A stretch of 64,000 nt of DNA from Polydactylus sextarius (lineage: Eukaryota > Chordata > Actinopteri > Polynemidae): assembly GCA_016801845.1 (NCBI GenBank), contig CM028922.1, positions 8,673,501 to 8,737,500 of the forward strand, written 5' to 3'. Positions 12,849 to 26,100 of the stretch are shown one piece after another. The notes beneath the pieces are model-generated. The model was not told where the DNA came from and did not search any database. It saw only the letters and a list, made by a program, of their open reading frames with translations. The position numbers and the translations under genes are program-made. The stretch's first letter is position 1; each line of letters starts with the position of its first letter.

Positions 12849-14409
12849 ATGAGGGCACTGCAGCTGTCCATTTTGCTGGCGGGACTCTGTCAGGCCCACT
12901 GTGCAGTGACAACAGATTATGCCTCCAGATCACAGGAGGCAGGAAAGGTTCCCGTGTCTCAGCTGACTATGCTCTCACTGGGACTGGCTCACCTGCTGCA
13001 AGGGGTGGAGGAGAATGCTGTACAGATGGAGCAGCAGGGACAACAGGTGATGGCAGAGTTGGATGGAGCCACAAGGAGCCTGGAGAGTCTTCGGAAGCAG
13101 ACTTTACAGGCAGCACGGACCCGCAGGCAGGTGAGGAAAACGCTATTTAAAAGTATGTTATGAAAGTTGGCAGTTTTACTGTTTGAAAGAGTGAGAATCA
13201 AGGATTCATGAGGTCCAAAAATTGATCAGAGATAATATCAGGAAACACAATGTGATGTCCATCAGGTGAGGAAGGACCTGCAGATACTGAGTGCCAGGGG
13301 AGACAGGCTGTGGAGGACGGTCAAAGAGCTGCAGAAAGGGCTGGAGGATCTGGAGACAGAGCACAGAGACATGCAGCAGCGAATGAACCGGATACTCCAG
13401 AGGGTGAACAGTGTGATTGAGCCAAGTTCAGGAGGTCAGACTCAGTTTGACATCAGCTCAGCAACGGTGAGCAAAAACCAAAAACTATGTGTATGAATCT
13501 AACAGGAATCTGTTTTGTTCAAACGGAAAAGAGCCCTCCTCACACTATGGTTACATTTACAATATTACTGTATGTTATAGCTTTGACATTTCCCTGCATT
13601 GGAACTAAAAACAGACCACAAGTATACATGGTGTCTACATAATGTTGGCCAAGTAGTGGCATTTTTCTTGGTCTTGTTTTCTGAAACTTTTGATCATAAA
13701 TGAGTTTATCAAATATAAAATACCTTTTTTGTGTGTTCCAGTGCTGCGTTGTGTGAGAGCAACAGATGTGACAGACAGATTTCTGTTATAGGTGATCATG
13801 GATAAACAGGCCAGACAGATTGCAAGTCTAACTTCAGAGGTTTCAGCCCAAGACAGACTGATCAACAGACGCCTGCAGCGCATTGAGCATCTGGAGAAAA
13901 AGGTATGAAACCTTATGGTTGAGCTCCACTTGGACGTATGCTATGATTAAAGGTCAAAGTGGTAGAAGTTCTTTATTTAATTTAGATGTATTTTAGTCCA
14001 AACTTAATGTTGGTCAAAGCTGTAATTTGAAAAAGAACAGAAACTGATTACTTCCATTATCATATTTAGTTTGCTAGTGTATTATATTAATCTAAAATAA
14101 TGGAATGACGTGTGATGTAGTAACATTGAAGACGTAAGTGAGATGGACATTCTCAACTCAACAGGGTGTGGGGATGTACAGCTTGAACTAAATGTACTGT
14201 AGCATCACTGTATCCTGGAGCGAGGTCATGAAACAATCAACAGAAAACCTAGATTTTAGTATAGTAGTAGAGGTAGTAGGGCTATAGGTTCTATGGTTAA
14301 GGAATAACGCATTTCATAATTTCCGACCTGTCTCTGTGCATGTTTGTTTTAGATGTCTGACAGCGTCCCAGCAGCACCGAGGCCAGGTCTTGACTCCGAC
14401 TGTGTCTGA
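12849..14409 (+). CDS. Secreted ANGPTL8/ANGPTL3-like coiled-coil protein without fibrinogen domain
   Basis: Four exons, all joined in phase 0: 12849-13130, 13266-13466, 13792-13902 and 14353-14409 (TGA), giving 216 residues. Residues 1-20 form a signal peptide (MRALQLSILLAGLCQAHCAV). The rest is almost entirely amphipathic helix, with heptad-like stretches around residues 40-150 and 162-198. Two segments resemble the ANGPTL3/8 family: LTMLSLGLAHLLQGVEE near residue 38, where ANGPTL8 and ANGPTL3 carry their lipase-inhibiting segment, and MDKQARQIASLT near residue 164, which corresponds to the 'KQ' segment before the last helix of those proteins. The length, the four-exon layout and the absence of a C-terminal fibrinogen-like domain fit ANGPTL8 (human about 198 residues) best. 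Known family members are secreted regulators of lipoprotein lipase. That this fish protein does the same is inference. No DOCK gene surrounds it, unlike mammalian ANGPTL3 and ANGPTL8. Confidence 0.7.
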
Positions 14410-14688
14410 TGAAAACAGCTGCATCAACACAGACCCTCGAAACCAACACACTCACAGGCAACGGTGAAAATGTTTTTTTGTAAAGTCCACAAGATTAAAT
14501 GTATTGATAATCACAAAAGCTTATGTCACAATCAAATCAATCAAACACTTTTAGGTAAACACACATTTGTATAACCTATCAGTAACAACAAAACACTATG
14601 TTACAGTGTATAGGCTGAGATGAACACTATTGTGACTACTATCGTATTGTCCTCAACAAGATATGCCTCTGTTTATAAAGGCTTCAAG

Positions 14689-14694
14689 AATAAA
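14689..14694 (+). terminator. Poly(A) signal of the ANGPTL-like gene
   Basis: AATAAA lies 280 bp after the stop codon and is followed within 25 bp by a GT-rich stretch (around 14700-14725), as expected for cleavage and polyadenylation. Confidence 0.75.
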
Positions 14695-15308
14695 CTTTCT
14701 TGTGAATGTGTCATGTTGTTTTGGCTCTGACTTCCACAATATTGTGGTTGATAATGCTGGTGAAATGTTAAGACAGTTTGCTCAAACTCATACACGCAGA
14801 TAAACCTATACGCACACAAGTCAGAGAAACTCTCATGGTACGGCACACGCTTAAGAGATATGGTCTGAAAAAATCTAATTTCACTAAGCTGTAAACAAAC
14901 ATTTACTTTGATCTCATTTGAGAGAAAATCTAGTTGAACTCAAAGGCTAAAATTGAAGTTATTGTCATACTCTGCAGGATTATGGTGTGTTAAAAATACT
15001 CAAAAGTTTGTTTAACATGAACAACATAAACTATAAACATTGTTGATAAAAAATGTTTGGTGATTTCATGTTGTCACAGTGTGATAAACAGGAAATTTTA
15101 AAACACAGAATCCAAACCACCAGTTCTGCAGCATTGCATCTATCTCGCAGCCAAATGTGACAAAGGTTGTGTGCTGACTCTTGGAGGACTCCGTTGATAT
15201 CTGATGGCCTCAAGTCACTGTCTTGGCACCCGACTTGTAAGCAGCCTGTCTTCTCCAGTGTTCCCAAACAAACCTCCAGCAACTTGAACTCTGGCCCACT
15301 TAGAGGAC

Positions 15309-15331
15309 AAAAAAAAAAAAAAAAAAAAAAA
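15309..15331. repeat. Poly(A) tract
   Basis: A run of about 23 A in the intergenic spacer. Confidence 0.9.
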
Positions 15332-17029
15332 GTTGGTGAGCGAAAAAAATTGTACTCGAGTAAATGATAACTAAACATCAGCGAGAGCAAAAACAATTAG
15401 AGAGGAACTCAAAGAACAAAGGAAGGGAAGAAAAAAATAAAATATAAAAATTAATTCACTTGCTTCTATCAACAGGCAGCAGGAACATATTGCACAGCAG
15501 CTCAGATTATTAGCGTTTATTGCACCCAGCAGTGTTAGTGTTGATGTTTATGTGAGAAGATAAAGTTTTCCTTTGATACTGTCAGCTGTCAGAGCTGTAA
15601 CAGCGCCCTCTAGAGTTTAGACAGAAAACTGACATTTTCATCCTTAAAATTATTTATGTTTTCCTGCATGTGTGTTGATTTGATACGTATTTGTCTCTAC
15701 CTTTCATAGATGTGATATGAGAGCTGACTGCCATGCTGGTAATATTATACTGAGGTGTTTTTTGTGTCTGGTGTGTTTTTATTTAACAACCAGATATTTT
15801 GTCTCTGCCGGTGTGGCTGTCGGCAACAAATTCAGGTGTAACTTACAGCAGATGGAGCTCATTTCAGTTTGATTTAAGAAATAATTGGTATGATTTACCA
15901 TGACTAATCTGCTGGTAGCTTCACAGCTTCTAAATGAAATGACTGATGATGAGTGGGAGGATGAAGACGTGTTGTTTATCTCAGATATTCCTACAAATCT
16001 AACAGTTACTGAGACAGAAACTACACAGAACAAAAGTTATAGAAGATGCAAAAATATTTTAATCAGTGTGTCATCATGATAATTCGTAACTGCCTTGATT
16101 TTATAAAAATGAGTTCATATCGATCAAAATGGTAAAAAAAAAAAAAATAAAATAAAATAAGTTGGTGACTATATAGTGTCTTTTACAACAATGTAAAATA
16201 CTGTAAATTACTGAGACATTGTTACTACTGAAAAAACAGCTTCTATGACTGATCTATTTTAATATATGATGTTACTGGATTGTTTATAGAAACATATTGA
16301 TGTTTAAGTAGCGGTTTTATCTACTTCACCTACTTTATACTTACTGGTTAATGACTTAGATCAATGACTGAATGAATGAATGAAATTAAGAAAAAAGTAT
16401 TAAATTTTATTTAAACAATCACATATATGTCTTGTATGGAATCAAAAGGATTGTTAAAACTCATTTTAATCTCCATTAGCATGTTATTTCTCATAGTCTT
16501 ATCATATTTGTTTTATTTAACGTGAAAAAGGACACAGTAATCTGATGCATTTAGTTGAGAAGTACAGAACCTTTAAACTATATTTGTTTAAATATATTTA
16601 ACCTCCTCTCTCCATTGTCCTATGAATGTATTAAATGCTTTCGAAATGAAACAGTTATGACTTTTAAACATATGCTGCTAAACATCTAATAATCAGTATC
16701 AACGTCATTAATTGATGAGTGTTATCATCACAATAAACATAACTGATATTGAGGTTAAAATATACTACTCTGTTTTAAAATAAAGGCATAAAATGTATTA
16801 CAATATGTCAGTGATTAAAAAAAAAACAGAAAAAAGGAAAATCAAAAGTGAAAAGTGATGTTATTCAATAGGGTAACTATTAAAAAGAGCAGTCAATGAA
16901 AAGGCAGTAAGGGTAGTAGGTATTTTAACTTCTGCTTTTAATAACATTATGTGTGAGAGACTTTTGCATGTGATGTTAACAACTACAACTCAGTCTAACT
17001 CATAACTACTGTGGAACAGCACAAGTAGG

Positions 17030-17038
17030 CGGAGAGAC

Positions 17039-17080
<42 letters not shown>
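17030..17080. repeat. (GA)n microsatellite just upstream of the putative pip5k1b first exon
   Basis: An almost pure GA tract of about 50 bases. GA tracts are frequent near animal promoters, but no regulatory role is shown here. Confidence 0.9.
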
Positions 17081-17083
<3 letters not shown>

Positions 17084-17099
17084 AGGAAGTGGTGAGGAT

Positions 17100-17260
17100 G
17101 TTCTATAGTCGCTGCAGCACTTCATCTCATCTCACCACAATCAGTCACTCAGAGAGTCAGTCAGTCTGCTGAAGGTTTTATGTCTCACAGCATCATTGTT
17201 TCATCAGTATTTCAGTGACCCGCATTCACCAGCGCCTGTATTCGACCATGTCTTTTCAGG
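17100..17260 (+). other. Candidate 5' untranslated first exon and promoter region of pip5k1b
   Basis: The stretch after the GA tract ends in a strong donor, TTTTCAG|GTAAGA, at 17260. It carries no conserved coding frame. It lies 2.9 kb before the pip5k1b start codon, on the same strand, with no other gene between. Its 5' limit is a guess. Confidence 0.4.
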
Positions 17261-17878
17261 TAAGAAGACAGACAGCTTTCATTTCTACTCAACTATGTTG
17301 TTCTTCCAAGTGGAACTGAAGCCAACTTTTGTTTATGTATCAGATTCTCTCAGCTACTATTTTGTTGTTTATCTCCTGTTATGAGAAGTAATAACGGAGT
17401 TGCTAAGGAGGAACACGAAGCTGATGATAGTATCACAAGAGGAAATGAGCTCAACTTCCCTTCCCTTCAGTCACAAAAAGAAAGCAAAATGTCGGCGGTG
17501 AGCTGGATGGGGTTCTCATCCTTTACATGTATGCAAAATAGCTGCTGTGCGCATGTCATGCGAGGAGGAGCAGGTGTATCTACCTGAGTACATACTGTAT
17601 GTATTCAACACACCCGGGTAAAAGCTGTATCTAATCTAATACAACAGCACTCTAGTTAATCCTTCTGTATATCTATGAAAGGTGTAATGTTCAGTTTTTC
17701 TGGAACTCTTTTAGAGATGTTGATTTATTTTTATGGTCCTTCTGGAGGCTGTAGCTTGTGTTGCTGTTGATTTGAGAGATACTAGTCTACCCTACTTGAT
17801 AGTTTTACCATAATTTTAAGTGTTAATTACAATCAAAGAGTGTGGACCATGGTACAGTTTCTATAAAGGGATAAAGGG

Positions 17879-18260
17879 ATGACACTATCAGTCCTCTTTG
17901 GTTGGTCCTCCAACATCCCTGAAGGACAAATCCTAATAACTTTGGTGAACCACTGACTTTTCATCTTTTGCTATCATGGGGTTGTCTTTTTTTGCATTTA
18001 GTTAAATATCTCAACAAATATCGGATATGAAATTTGATACACACATTTATTATGCAAATTCCTTGGGTGATCCCCTCACCTTTCCTCTAGTAACAACAAG
18101 AAAGTTCTTACTTGTGGAATATCTTTAGATTTCACCACAAACAATCATTCTCAGATGTTGCATCCAACAGACTTTGACTGTTATTTGACTTAATTTTTGG
18201 TGACACATCTCACCTGCTATTGACATGAAACATGATCCACACAGTCAAGTCCCACCTGAT
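17879..18260. repeat. Worn interspersed repeat in a pip5k1b 5' intron
   Basis: Phrases such as TCCTAATAACTTTGGTGA and the following 'aaatatctcaacaaatatcgga / gaaatttgatacacacattt' style text match, from memory, a dispersed repeat common in teleost genomes. It is heavily diverged and has no open frame. Confidence 0.5.
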
Positions 18261-20041
18261 CTAATCCAGGGTTGGGTCAGAAGGTCAAAATTTGAATTTG
18301 AATTCTTTGATTTATGACCAAATATAACAACATGCCCCCATCAGCTACATCTATGATTTGAATTTATTGCAAATGAACTTTAGCGTGTAAACACGCAAAA
18401 GTACAATTGTCTGCTGAATGTCAGCTTATCAGTAGTGTCACTGGGCGTGTATTTAAAAGTAAAAAACATACTCTTTGAAAGCTGTTGCGCTGATATAACA
18501 TGCAATGACAGTTTTCAAATAATGGAGGTCTAATTTGGTAGATGTAATTTGTGTTCTTGTGTATTTGTAACTGTATTTGTAATTAACACTCTATTCAGTG
18601 AAGTATAGTATAAGAAAGAGTAATTAATTACTGTGGTTTTGTCTTTAAACTGCTCACATACACTTTCTGGTTTCAATCTGTTCATGTAGGATGTTTTGTA
18701 TAAGCTCTAAGTCAGATACACCCAGAAATGTACAGTAAAAACAGCTAGGGGACTATTTCTTACTAAGGTTGAGGTCTTCTATTATGGAACACACCACATT
18801 TATGGTCACAGTCAAGTACATGTATTGTACTTTCATTTCTATTATTATTAGCAACGTGATATATTTTTAATTTTACTCATCAGCAATCAATCTAATTTAG
18901 AATTTACTTTTACCATTGTTGTCAGTTTAAATCTTTAATTTCCACCTAATTTCTCTTATCATACAAACTAGTATACTAACAAATACTTAATCCTTAAACT
19001 TGTTTTCACCAGCATTGTGTTATGTCACTCTGTGTGTTTACACTGTGTATGTAAAATGTTCTGCGTAGGAAGCCTGAAATGAACCGCCAAAGAATCTCTG
19101 TAAATTAACATTCAGTGCTCAGACCACTAATCACTAAATCTTGAACAGGAATAATCCTTGGCAAGTTTCTTAATCGCATGGTCTCTTGATCTCTTTGATT
19201 CAAATGTACAAATAACTTGAAGAAGTGCAGATACAGATCTTTCAGAGACGAGCGTGCTCGTTGTGACCCCCAATACCACATCCTGAGGCAGAGCTTAAAA
19301 TAAACAAACATTCATCTGGTAGGATCTGTGCTCAATTCTGTAGGTTTGATCATTGACAGTAAATGTTTTTTTTTTTCCTCCTGTACTTTTTCAGTGTTAA
19401 CCGACAGCAACATTTTAAAACACCCCTTCTAGTTTCAAGCCAACATTTACTTTGTGGACATATTTGAAATTTTGAATATGTCTTCATTACCAATTTACCA
19501 GCCCCAGGACACTGATATGGCCTTTGTAGAGCCTCTGTGCTTTGTACTATGAACTATGACCATTTCTACATCGTTTGCTATCACCACACCTACTTCTTAA
19601 TGATTTATCCATTGTTTCTGTTTCTGTCCTCACTCTCTCTTTTCCGGGAGTGCCACACAAGTAGCTTATGTGAGAAAGCAGTCTTTGCATATGGTTATTA
19701 AGCAGGGGGATATGGTACGTAATGGTTTTCTAATCCTTCTTAATTGGGATCAAAGGTTTCTATGAAGGATTGTGGAGTTAAAGACTCCGACTAACACTGG
19801 TGGTCACTCAGACCTCGGCAGTACCACGGACAGTGAGGTCTACACATTGAAAGGGTCAGTCCGTAATATCAGGAGTTTGTATCAGCCAGAAAGATATCGC
19901 TTAAAGCCTCAAGACATAATTACAACTTGTTTATTCGGTCAGGGTTGTGTAGTTTTTCCATCAGCTGGCTTGTGCTTTGCATTGACATCCATGTAAATGT
20001 CACACATGGTGTAACTTCTCTTCTCTCTACCACATCTTTAG

Positions 20042-20087
20042 GAGCGGTGTACCTGTAAAATGCAATTTCGGTAAAAGGCCATTCAAG
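20042..20087 (+). other. Candidate second 5' untranslated exon of pip5k1b
   Basis: A pyrimidine-rich tract and TTTAG precede 20042, and AAG|GTAAAT follows 20087, giving a 46-base exon 97 bp before the coding exon. No in-frame start is needed from it. The alternative is that this sequence is intronic. Confidence 0.35.
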
Positions 20088-20184
20088 GTAAATCAGTGCG
20101 TCTGGTGGTTCATCATTGAAGGGGAGAAAAAGGAACTCGCATTTGGCAGAGCTTCCCTCTAATCAACTTCTCTTTGTCCAAAAG

Positions 20185-23100
20185 ATGTCAACCTCCTCTG
20201 CCGACAGTGTGGGAGGAAGAACTAAAACCTTTAAAGTACCAAAGGATTTTAAAAAGGTAAGCACACAGCACACATTATTTGTGATAAAAAATTCTCTTCA
20301 GTGAAGGAAATACCTCAAATTGTCATCCTCTATTAGGATGGCAGTTCCACTCACTGCAAAAACAACAACAGACTACAGTTTAGACTCTTGACGTATGTAA
20401 CTTCCTGGTTGTCATACGTCAGCTCTTATGAAATACGCTGTAAATTCACAACATTGAAAGTTTTATGTAACATTATAATGTGGAGGTTTAGTTCTCTCCC
20501 CAGTTACTCTGTAGAGTTATATATAGAGATGGAGGACAGATGCATAGTGATAAAGGCAATTTGGTTGCAGCTTCAATTACAAGTTTACATACGACAGTTC
20601 AGACTATTATGACAGCTCAGCTTGTTGGAAGAAATGTTGTAAATTTACTGAAAATGTCAATGAATGTTTCTATACTGAAATACTCTTGTGTCAATTTGTT
20701 GTTTTTTTTAAGAGTTTTTGCAGTTCTGTGTGCATCTGTTAGATGTGAGTTAATTAAGCGCAGTAGTTCTTTGAGCTACATGCTAATGAAAGCATGCTAA
20801 CATGTTCTTTGCAGGTATAATATATAATATAGGTATTAGCACTGGCAAAATAGTACCAAATTCAAAAATCCAACTTAAGCTATTAGGACTCAAACTCTTA
20901 AAACTAATATGTTCTTTCCTGTTCCCTGTTATTCGTTAGCCCACAGCATCAAGCTTGAAAGGAGCTATCCAGCTGGGAATTAGCTACGCTGTGGGAAACC
21001 TCAGCTCCAAACCAGACAGAGATGTTCTTATGCAGGATTTCTCAGTGGTGGAGAGTGTTTTCCTGCCCAGGTAAACACTCATTTATGCAACATTTATCTT
21101 TGATGTTTGGCTAATATCCCACCAGGGATAAGGTTTTTAAGGTTTGTTCAAAATTCAAAACTAAATTGTACAGCAGTTTTCAAAAAGAATACCTTACAGA
21201 CTAACACAATGTTGTTCAGATCACCTAATATGTTCTAATGAGGACAGACAATAACCAGGGACAGGGCATAACCATTAAAAAAAATAATAAGACAAGCACA
21301 CGCCACAATACTGTGGGGTATGTAAAAAACTATACAACATAACTTTAATTCTAAGAAGTAAAGGTGTGGCAGGAAACATTTTGTTAATGTTAATAAAATT
21401 AAGGAAGTCGTTTTAGGAAATCTGCAACCACAGTGTTTGTGGTTTAGCAGAAAACCAAATTTTGCAGCAATAGCCATTTTTGAACAACAGACATTTTGGC
21501 TTGGTCGTGGTTTGAAAAACAAAGCTGATACCATCACAGATGGCTCTGATATGTCCAAGTGTCCCAGTAAGTTGCGACAGTGTGACAGAGAGAAAGCTTG
21601 ATCAAGATAACAACCTTAAAACTGAAACATACAATTTGAAAAAACATGAATTTGAATTGAATTTGGTCATTCGTTGTCTGTTATTCGCAGTTTTGTTGTT
21701 CATTCATTAAAATGCCCAAGGCGTGTGGCAAACAGCTGTTGTTGTGTTATTTATTAATGTTTCCACACAATAACTTTTAACAAATTTATTTGTTCTGTAG
21801 TGAGGGCAGCAACCTCACTCCAGCTCATCATTATCCAGACTTCCGTCTAAAGACATACGCCCCACTGGCCTTTCGTTACTTCAGAGAGCTTTTTGGCATC
21901 AAGCCAGATGACTATCTGGTAAGTATGGAGACTCTGAAACACCATCAAGTTATTTTGATCGGCATTGTGAGACAGAAGTTTCCACCGAGTTCATTGCGAA
22001 ACTGAAAGTATTGCATCACTGTGAATTTCAGTACTCCATCTGTAATGAGCCTCTCATCGAATTATCTAACCCTGGGGCCAGCAGTTCCTGGTTCTACCTT
22101 ACCAGCGATGATGAATTCATCATTAAGACAGTGCAGCCTAAGGAGGCAGAATTCCTGCAGAAGCTGCTGCCGGGTTACTATATGGTAAGCTGCTTACATG
22201 CACATATTCCTAACTGCTTAAAGTGATTTTGCTGCATTGTTTGCCAGATGTCAATAAAAACAATAGCATCAGACTGGCAGTGTAAGTATGTATTGTATCA
22301 TGAATTATATTCAGCCTACCCAGAATGAGACAGAAACGCCTGCTCACACATTTGTTATCCGACAAAAAGTCTATCTACAATACAGCATCTTTTATATTCA
22401 AGCTGGATCACTCACTTCCTCCATTTCTTAGCTTTTAAATGTTCCTTATATACCCCTAAACTGGAAAACACTCTAAGTATCAAAATAGAAAGCTCTCTTG
22501 GTATTTTACAAAAGAAATTAAAGCCCTATTTTTATAATCTGGCTTTTAATGTGGATCATATGGACACATCTGTAGATTTATTGTAAATGTTCACACAATA
22601 ATAACATGTATAATAATGTATCACATGAATTCTGGTTTGTCTTAACCTCATAACACTCAGCCGTCTTTGTCTGTGTAGAATCTGAATCAGAATCCCAGGA
22701 CGTTGCTTCCCAAATTTTATGGCCTTTACTGCATCCAAACCATTGGAATCACCATCCGTGTGGTGGTGATGAACAACGTGCTGCCACGAGCCTTGAAGAT
22801 GCACTACAAGTACGACCTGAAAGGCTCCTCGTACAAACGCAGTGCCTCTCGCAAAGAACGAGCCAAATCCTCACCCACGTTCAAAGACCTGGACTTTCAG
22901 AAGATGCACGAGGGTCTGTACTTCGACGTGGACACATACAGCGCCCTGATGAAGACTCTGCAGAGGGACTGTCGGGTGCGTTCACATAAATATCTTTTTT
23001 TCTTTTTTTATTCTAGGTTCTATAAAACTCAAGATTATGTGGAGTATTTCAAAAGCTATCATTGCTGATGAGTTTATTTTATCATTTTTAGTTCCTTATT

Positions 23101-26100
23101 TATTTAATCAACAAAAATATTAATAATTTTCATGCTCATGATATATATAAAGATTGTGGGATCAGGGAATCACCCTAATCAGGGTCATGTAGCACTGACC
23201 AAGCCGGTGATAAAGGAACAATCCATGGCGAAAATAAACAAGAGGTGAATAGGATTAGAAATAAAACCATGAAGCTTAATTCTCCACAACAGTGGAGAGT
23301 TTAGTGGTAATTTTTTAAATATATATTGCTCTCGACAAAAATATCCATCCATCCATTAGACAACATCCTGTCCAGCTCACACTGGGTGAGAGTCAGGGTA
23401 AAGGTCGCCTTTCTGATGGTGATCACCACACAGCTCCATCCCTCCGGCAACATTATGCAACCATGACGAGTTCCCCTCATTCTGGTGTAATGACCTCATC
23501 ATTGCCTCCCTGTTATTACATTAGTGGGAAACAATAGTGGCCACTTGATGGAGGATTAACCTCCGCCAAAGCACCTGACTTGTGTAATCAGCCGGAGCAG
23601 CTGGACTCTTTAGCACAAAATGGGCTGCTCAGGCTGTGCTCCTGTTGGGCCCCTGTATGTGACCTCAGTAAGCATGTTAGGTAACACAGGGGAAAGTAGG
23701 GGCAGTAAACAGGTGACAGATACAGACTTGAGGTTTAAGTTGTACTGTACATGTAGTTTGTACATTCAAGTTTAGCCTCTTTAACTGGAATTTGTTTTGG
23801 TGTTTGAGAGATCAACTTATGGTACAACTTGTTTCCAGAAAAGTCTTGAAAAAACCCCACACATAACGATCATTAGACCATTTATTCCCACAGAGGAAAT
23901 TCTTCTCTTTTGTCAGGTGTTATGTTACATGGAGGTCAGAGGTTATAGTTGCATGTTTGTTTTGTGTTTGTGAACATATATTAGACATGTCACTCCACAG
24001 CACAGCGATCTACCACGATACAAACAGAATATAGCACATACACTGTTTTGCTGCTCAAAGTAAAAGCTGCATTTTTCACGGAAATGTTTCTAAATCAGAG
24101 GTTTTGATCAGCAGAACTTCAACCACCAAAGTCTTGTCTGCCTTTGAATTACTGTAGCCTCCTTTTTAAATTAATTTTTCTGTTTATTTGCCTTTTATAT
24201 TGACTGTTAACATTCAGTTACTGTTTCTCATCAGGTCCTGGAGAGCTTTAAGATCATGGACTACAGTCTCCTGCTGGGGATTCATATTTTGGATCGGAAG
24301 CCGCTGAGTAGAGAGAATCGATGTGACAGCAAGAGAGGACAGAAAGTCCTCTACTCCACTGCCCTCGAGTCCATTCAAGGGACTGTGAAGGACCCAGAGC
24401 CTGTGGCTGATGATGACACGTGAGAAAACATTTTACAGTTTCTGTGTACTGTGCTGTACTGTGCAGCGTTTAATGTGTACAGTGAAATACAGTTTAATAT
24501 GTTACAAGTTCACTGTTAACTTTTATGTCTGTCTGAGTCTCTCTCTTATCTCGCTATCATACTCTTCCACCATCATTTTTTCATATGAAAATATTCTGGT
24601 CCAAATAGCGCCTAATCAAATATGGGACTGACTGGACTTATACTGCTGCTATGGCAACAGTTTCAAACAATACATTAGCTATATAACATCAGCTATATTG
24701 TCTGTGGCACTAGTTTAAAAGTTTTACTAAAGTGTAGGAAATTATGAAATCCATCAATCTGTTTTTTTTTTTTTTTTTCAGATTGGGTGGAATTCCTGCC
24801 AAACATAAAGATGAGAACCTGCTCATCTTTTTAGGAATCATAGACATCCTTCAGTCCTACAGGTGAGTCACAGTATAACACACACACACACACACACACA
24901 AATATAAAAACAGGATCTTGCTCTCACTGGTTTCACTCTAAAGTCAATAGACACATTTATATTCCAGCCAAGACGTATCTTTCACAAAAATAATCTTTAG
25001 TTATTCATTGACTCTGCTGCTTCCGCATTTACCATTTTCATTACATGACCAATTAACTTTTACCTTTTTTTCTTAAACATATTTGTTATTTTCACTTTTA
25101 TTTATTTTTATTTTTGGCACACTCCTGATTCCTGACTATTAACCGTTGTACATGTTAATATTCAGGTTCATTAAGAAGGTGGAACACTCTTGGAAAGCTC
25201 TTGTGCATGATGGGGTATGTAACCTACCTCCCACCCACCTTTGTACCTGCAGACTCCTATGTCCAACTGTGTGAATATGTCCTTGTGCATGTGCAAGTGT
25301 TTGTTTACAAGAGCTTTGTTTTACATTTCAGGACACAGTCTCAGTCCACAGGCCCAGTTTTTATGCAGATAGATTTCTGAAATTCATGGGCTCCACCGTG
25401 TTCAAAAAACTTCATCGTAAGTTGTTCAGCCATCATAACCTTTGTATTCTGTATCAACAGTCAACAGTCAGATCAATGCTCTTTTTAATTTAACGTCCTC
25501 CTTTTTGTTTCAGCTTTAAGAGGAGCATCTTCGAAGAGGAAGAGACAGTCCCTCAATGCAATGAAGTCAGCCTCACAGGAGATTCTCTCCCCGCAGAAGG
25601 ATGAGAAGAGGGAGGAGAAGAAGGCCCAAAGCATGGACAACCTGGATGGAAACTGTAAGCTTAAAGCATTGTGTTTTAGGAAACATTTTTTTGTTTTGTT
25701 TTGTTTTAGGTGGTGCATTGTTTCTTCTTCTTCTGCTTTTGCTCTTGGTCGTCCGATTGATGAACTGTTTGTCGTAACAGTTCACAGTTCCTCCAAACAA
25801 CCAGATCTTCTTCCGAAATCTGTGGTTTCTTTTGCTTCCACCCAAAGTGATGACGAGAACCTTGATAACAGGTAATGCAAACGGTAACTCAATTTCCCAC
25901 CAGGGATCAATAAATATTTATTATTATGATAAATGTGTACAGATCTCAGATCCACTCCACTCCATAATAAAATTATTTGACAACATCACATCCACAAAAG
26001 GAAAGACACAAAGTGCTAAATAGTATTTTTAGTGAAGTAGTATTTCTATAATGTAGAGTCTTTTTTTTCTTCTAATAATAAGCTATGCTAGCTGAAGAAA

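Larger units (their letters stand above)
14720..17099. other. Intergenic spacer between the ANGPTL-like gene and pip5k1b
   Basis: AT-rich DNA with a poly(A) tract at 15309-15331. I see no exon here. Open frames near 15031-15396 and 15779-16033 have no splice partners and no recognisable content. Confidence 0.55.

Noticed and set aside
15031..15396. Open frame of 121 codons, minus strand
   Set aside because: Includes a poly(A)/poly(T) run translated as Phe; no support as an exon.
17381..17587. Open frame just after the candidate pip5k1b first exon
   Set aside because: It lies in the intron after the donor at 17261 and has no likeness to a PIP5K N-terminus.
19772..19996. Open frame of 74 codons before the pip5k1b start
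   Set aside because: Its composition is plausible, but it ends in a stop before the start codon and has no clear exon borders; at most an untranslated exon.
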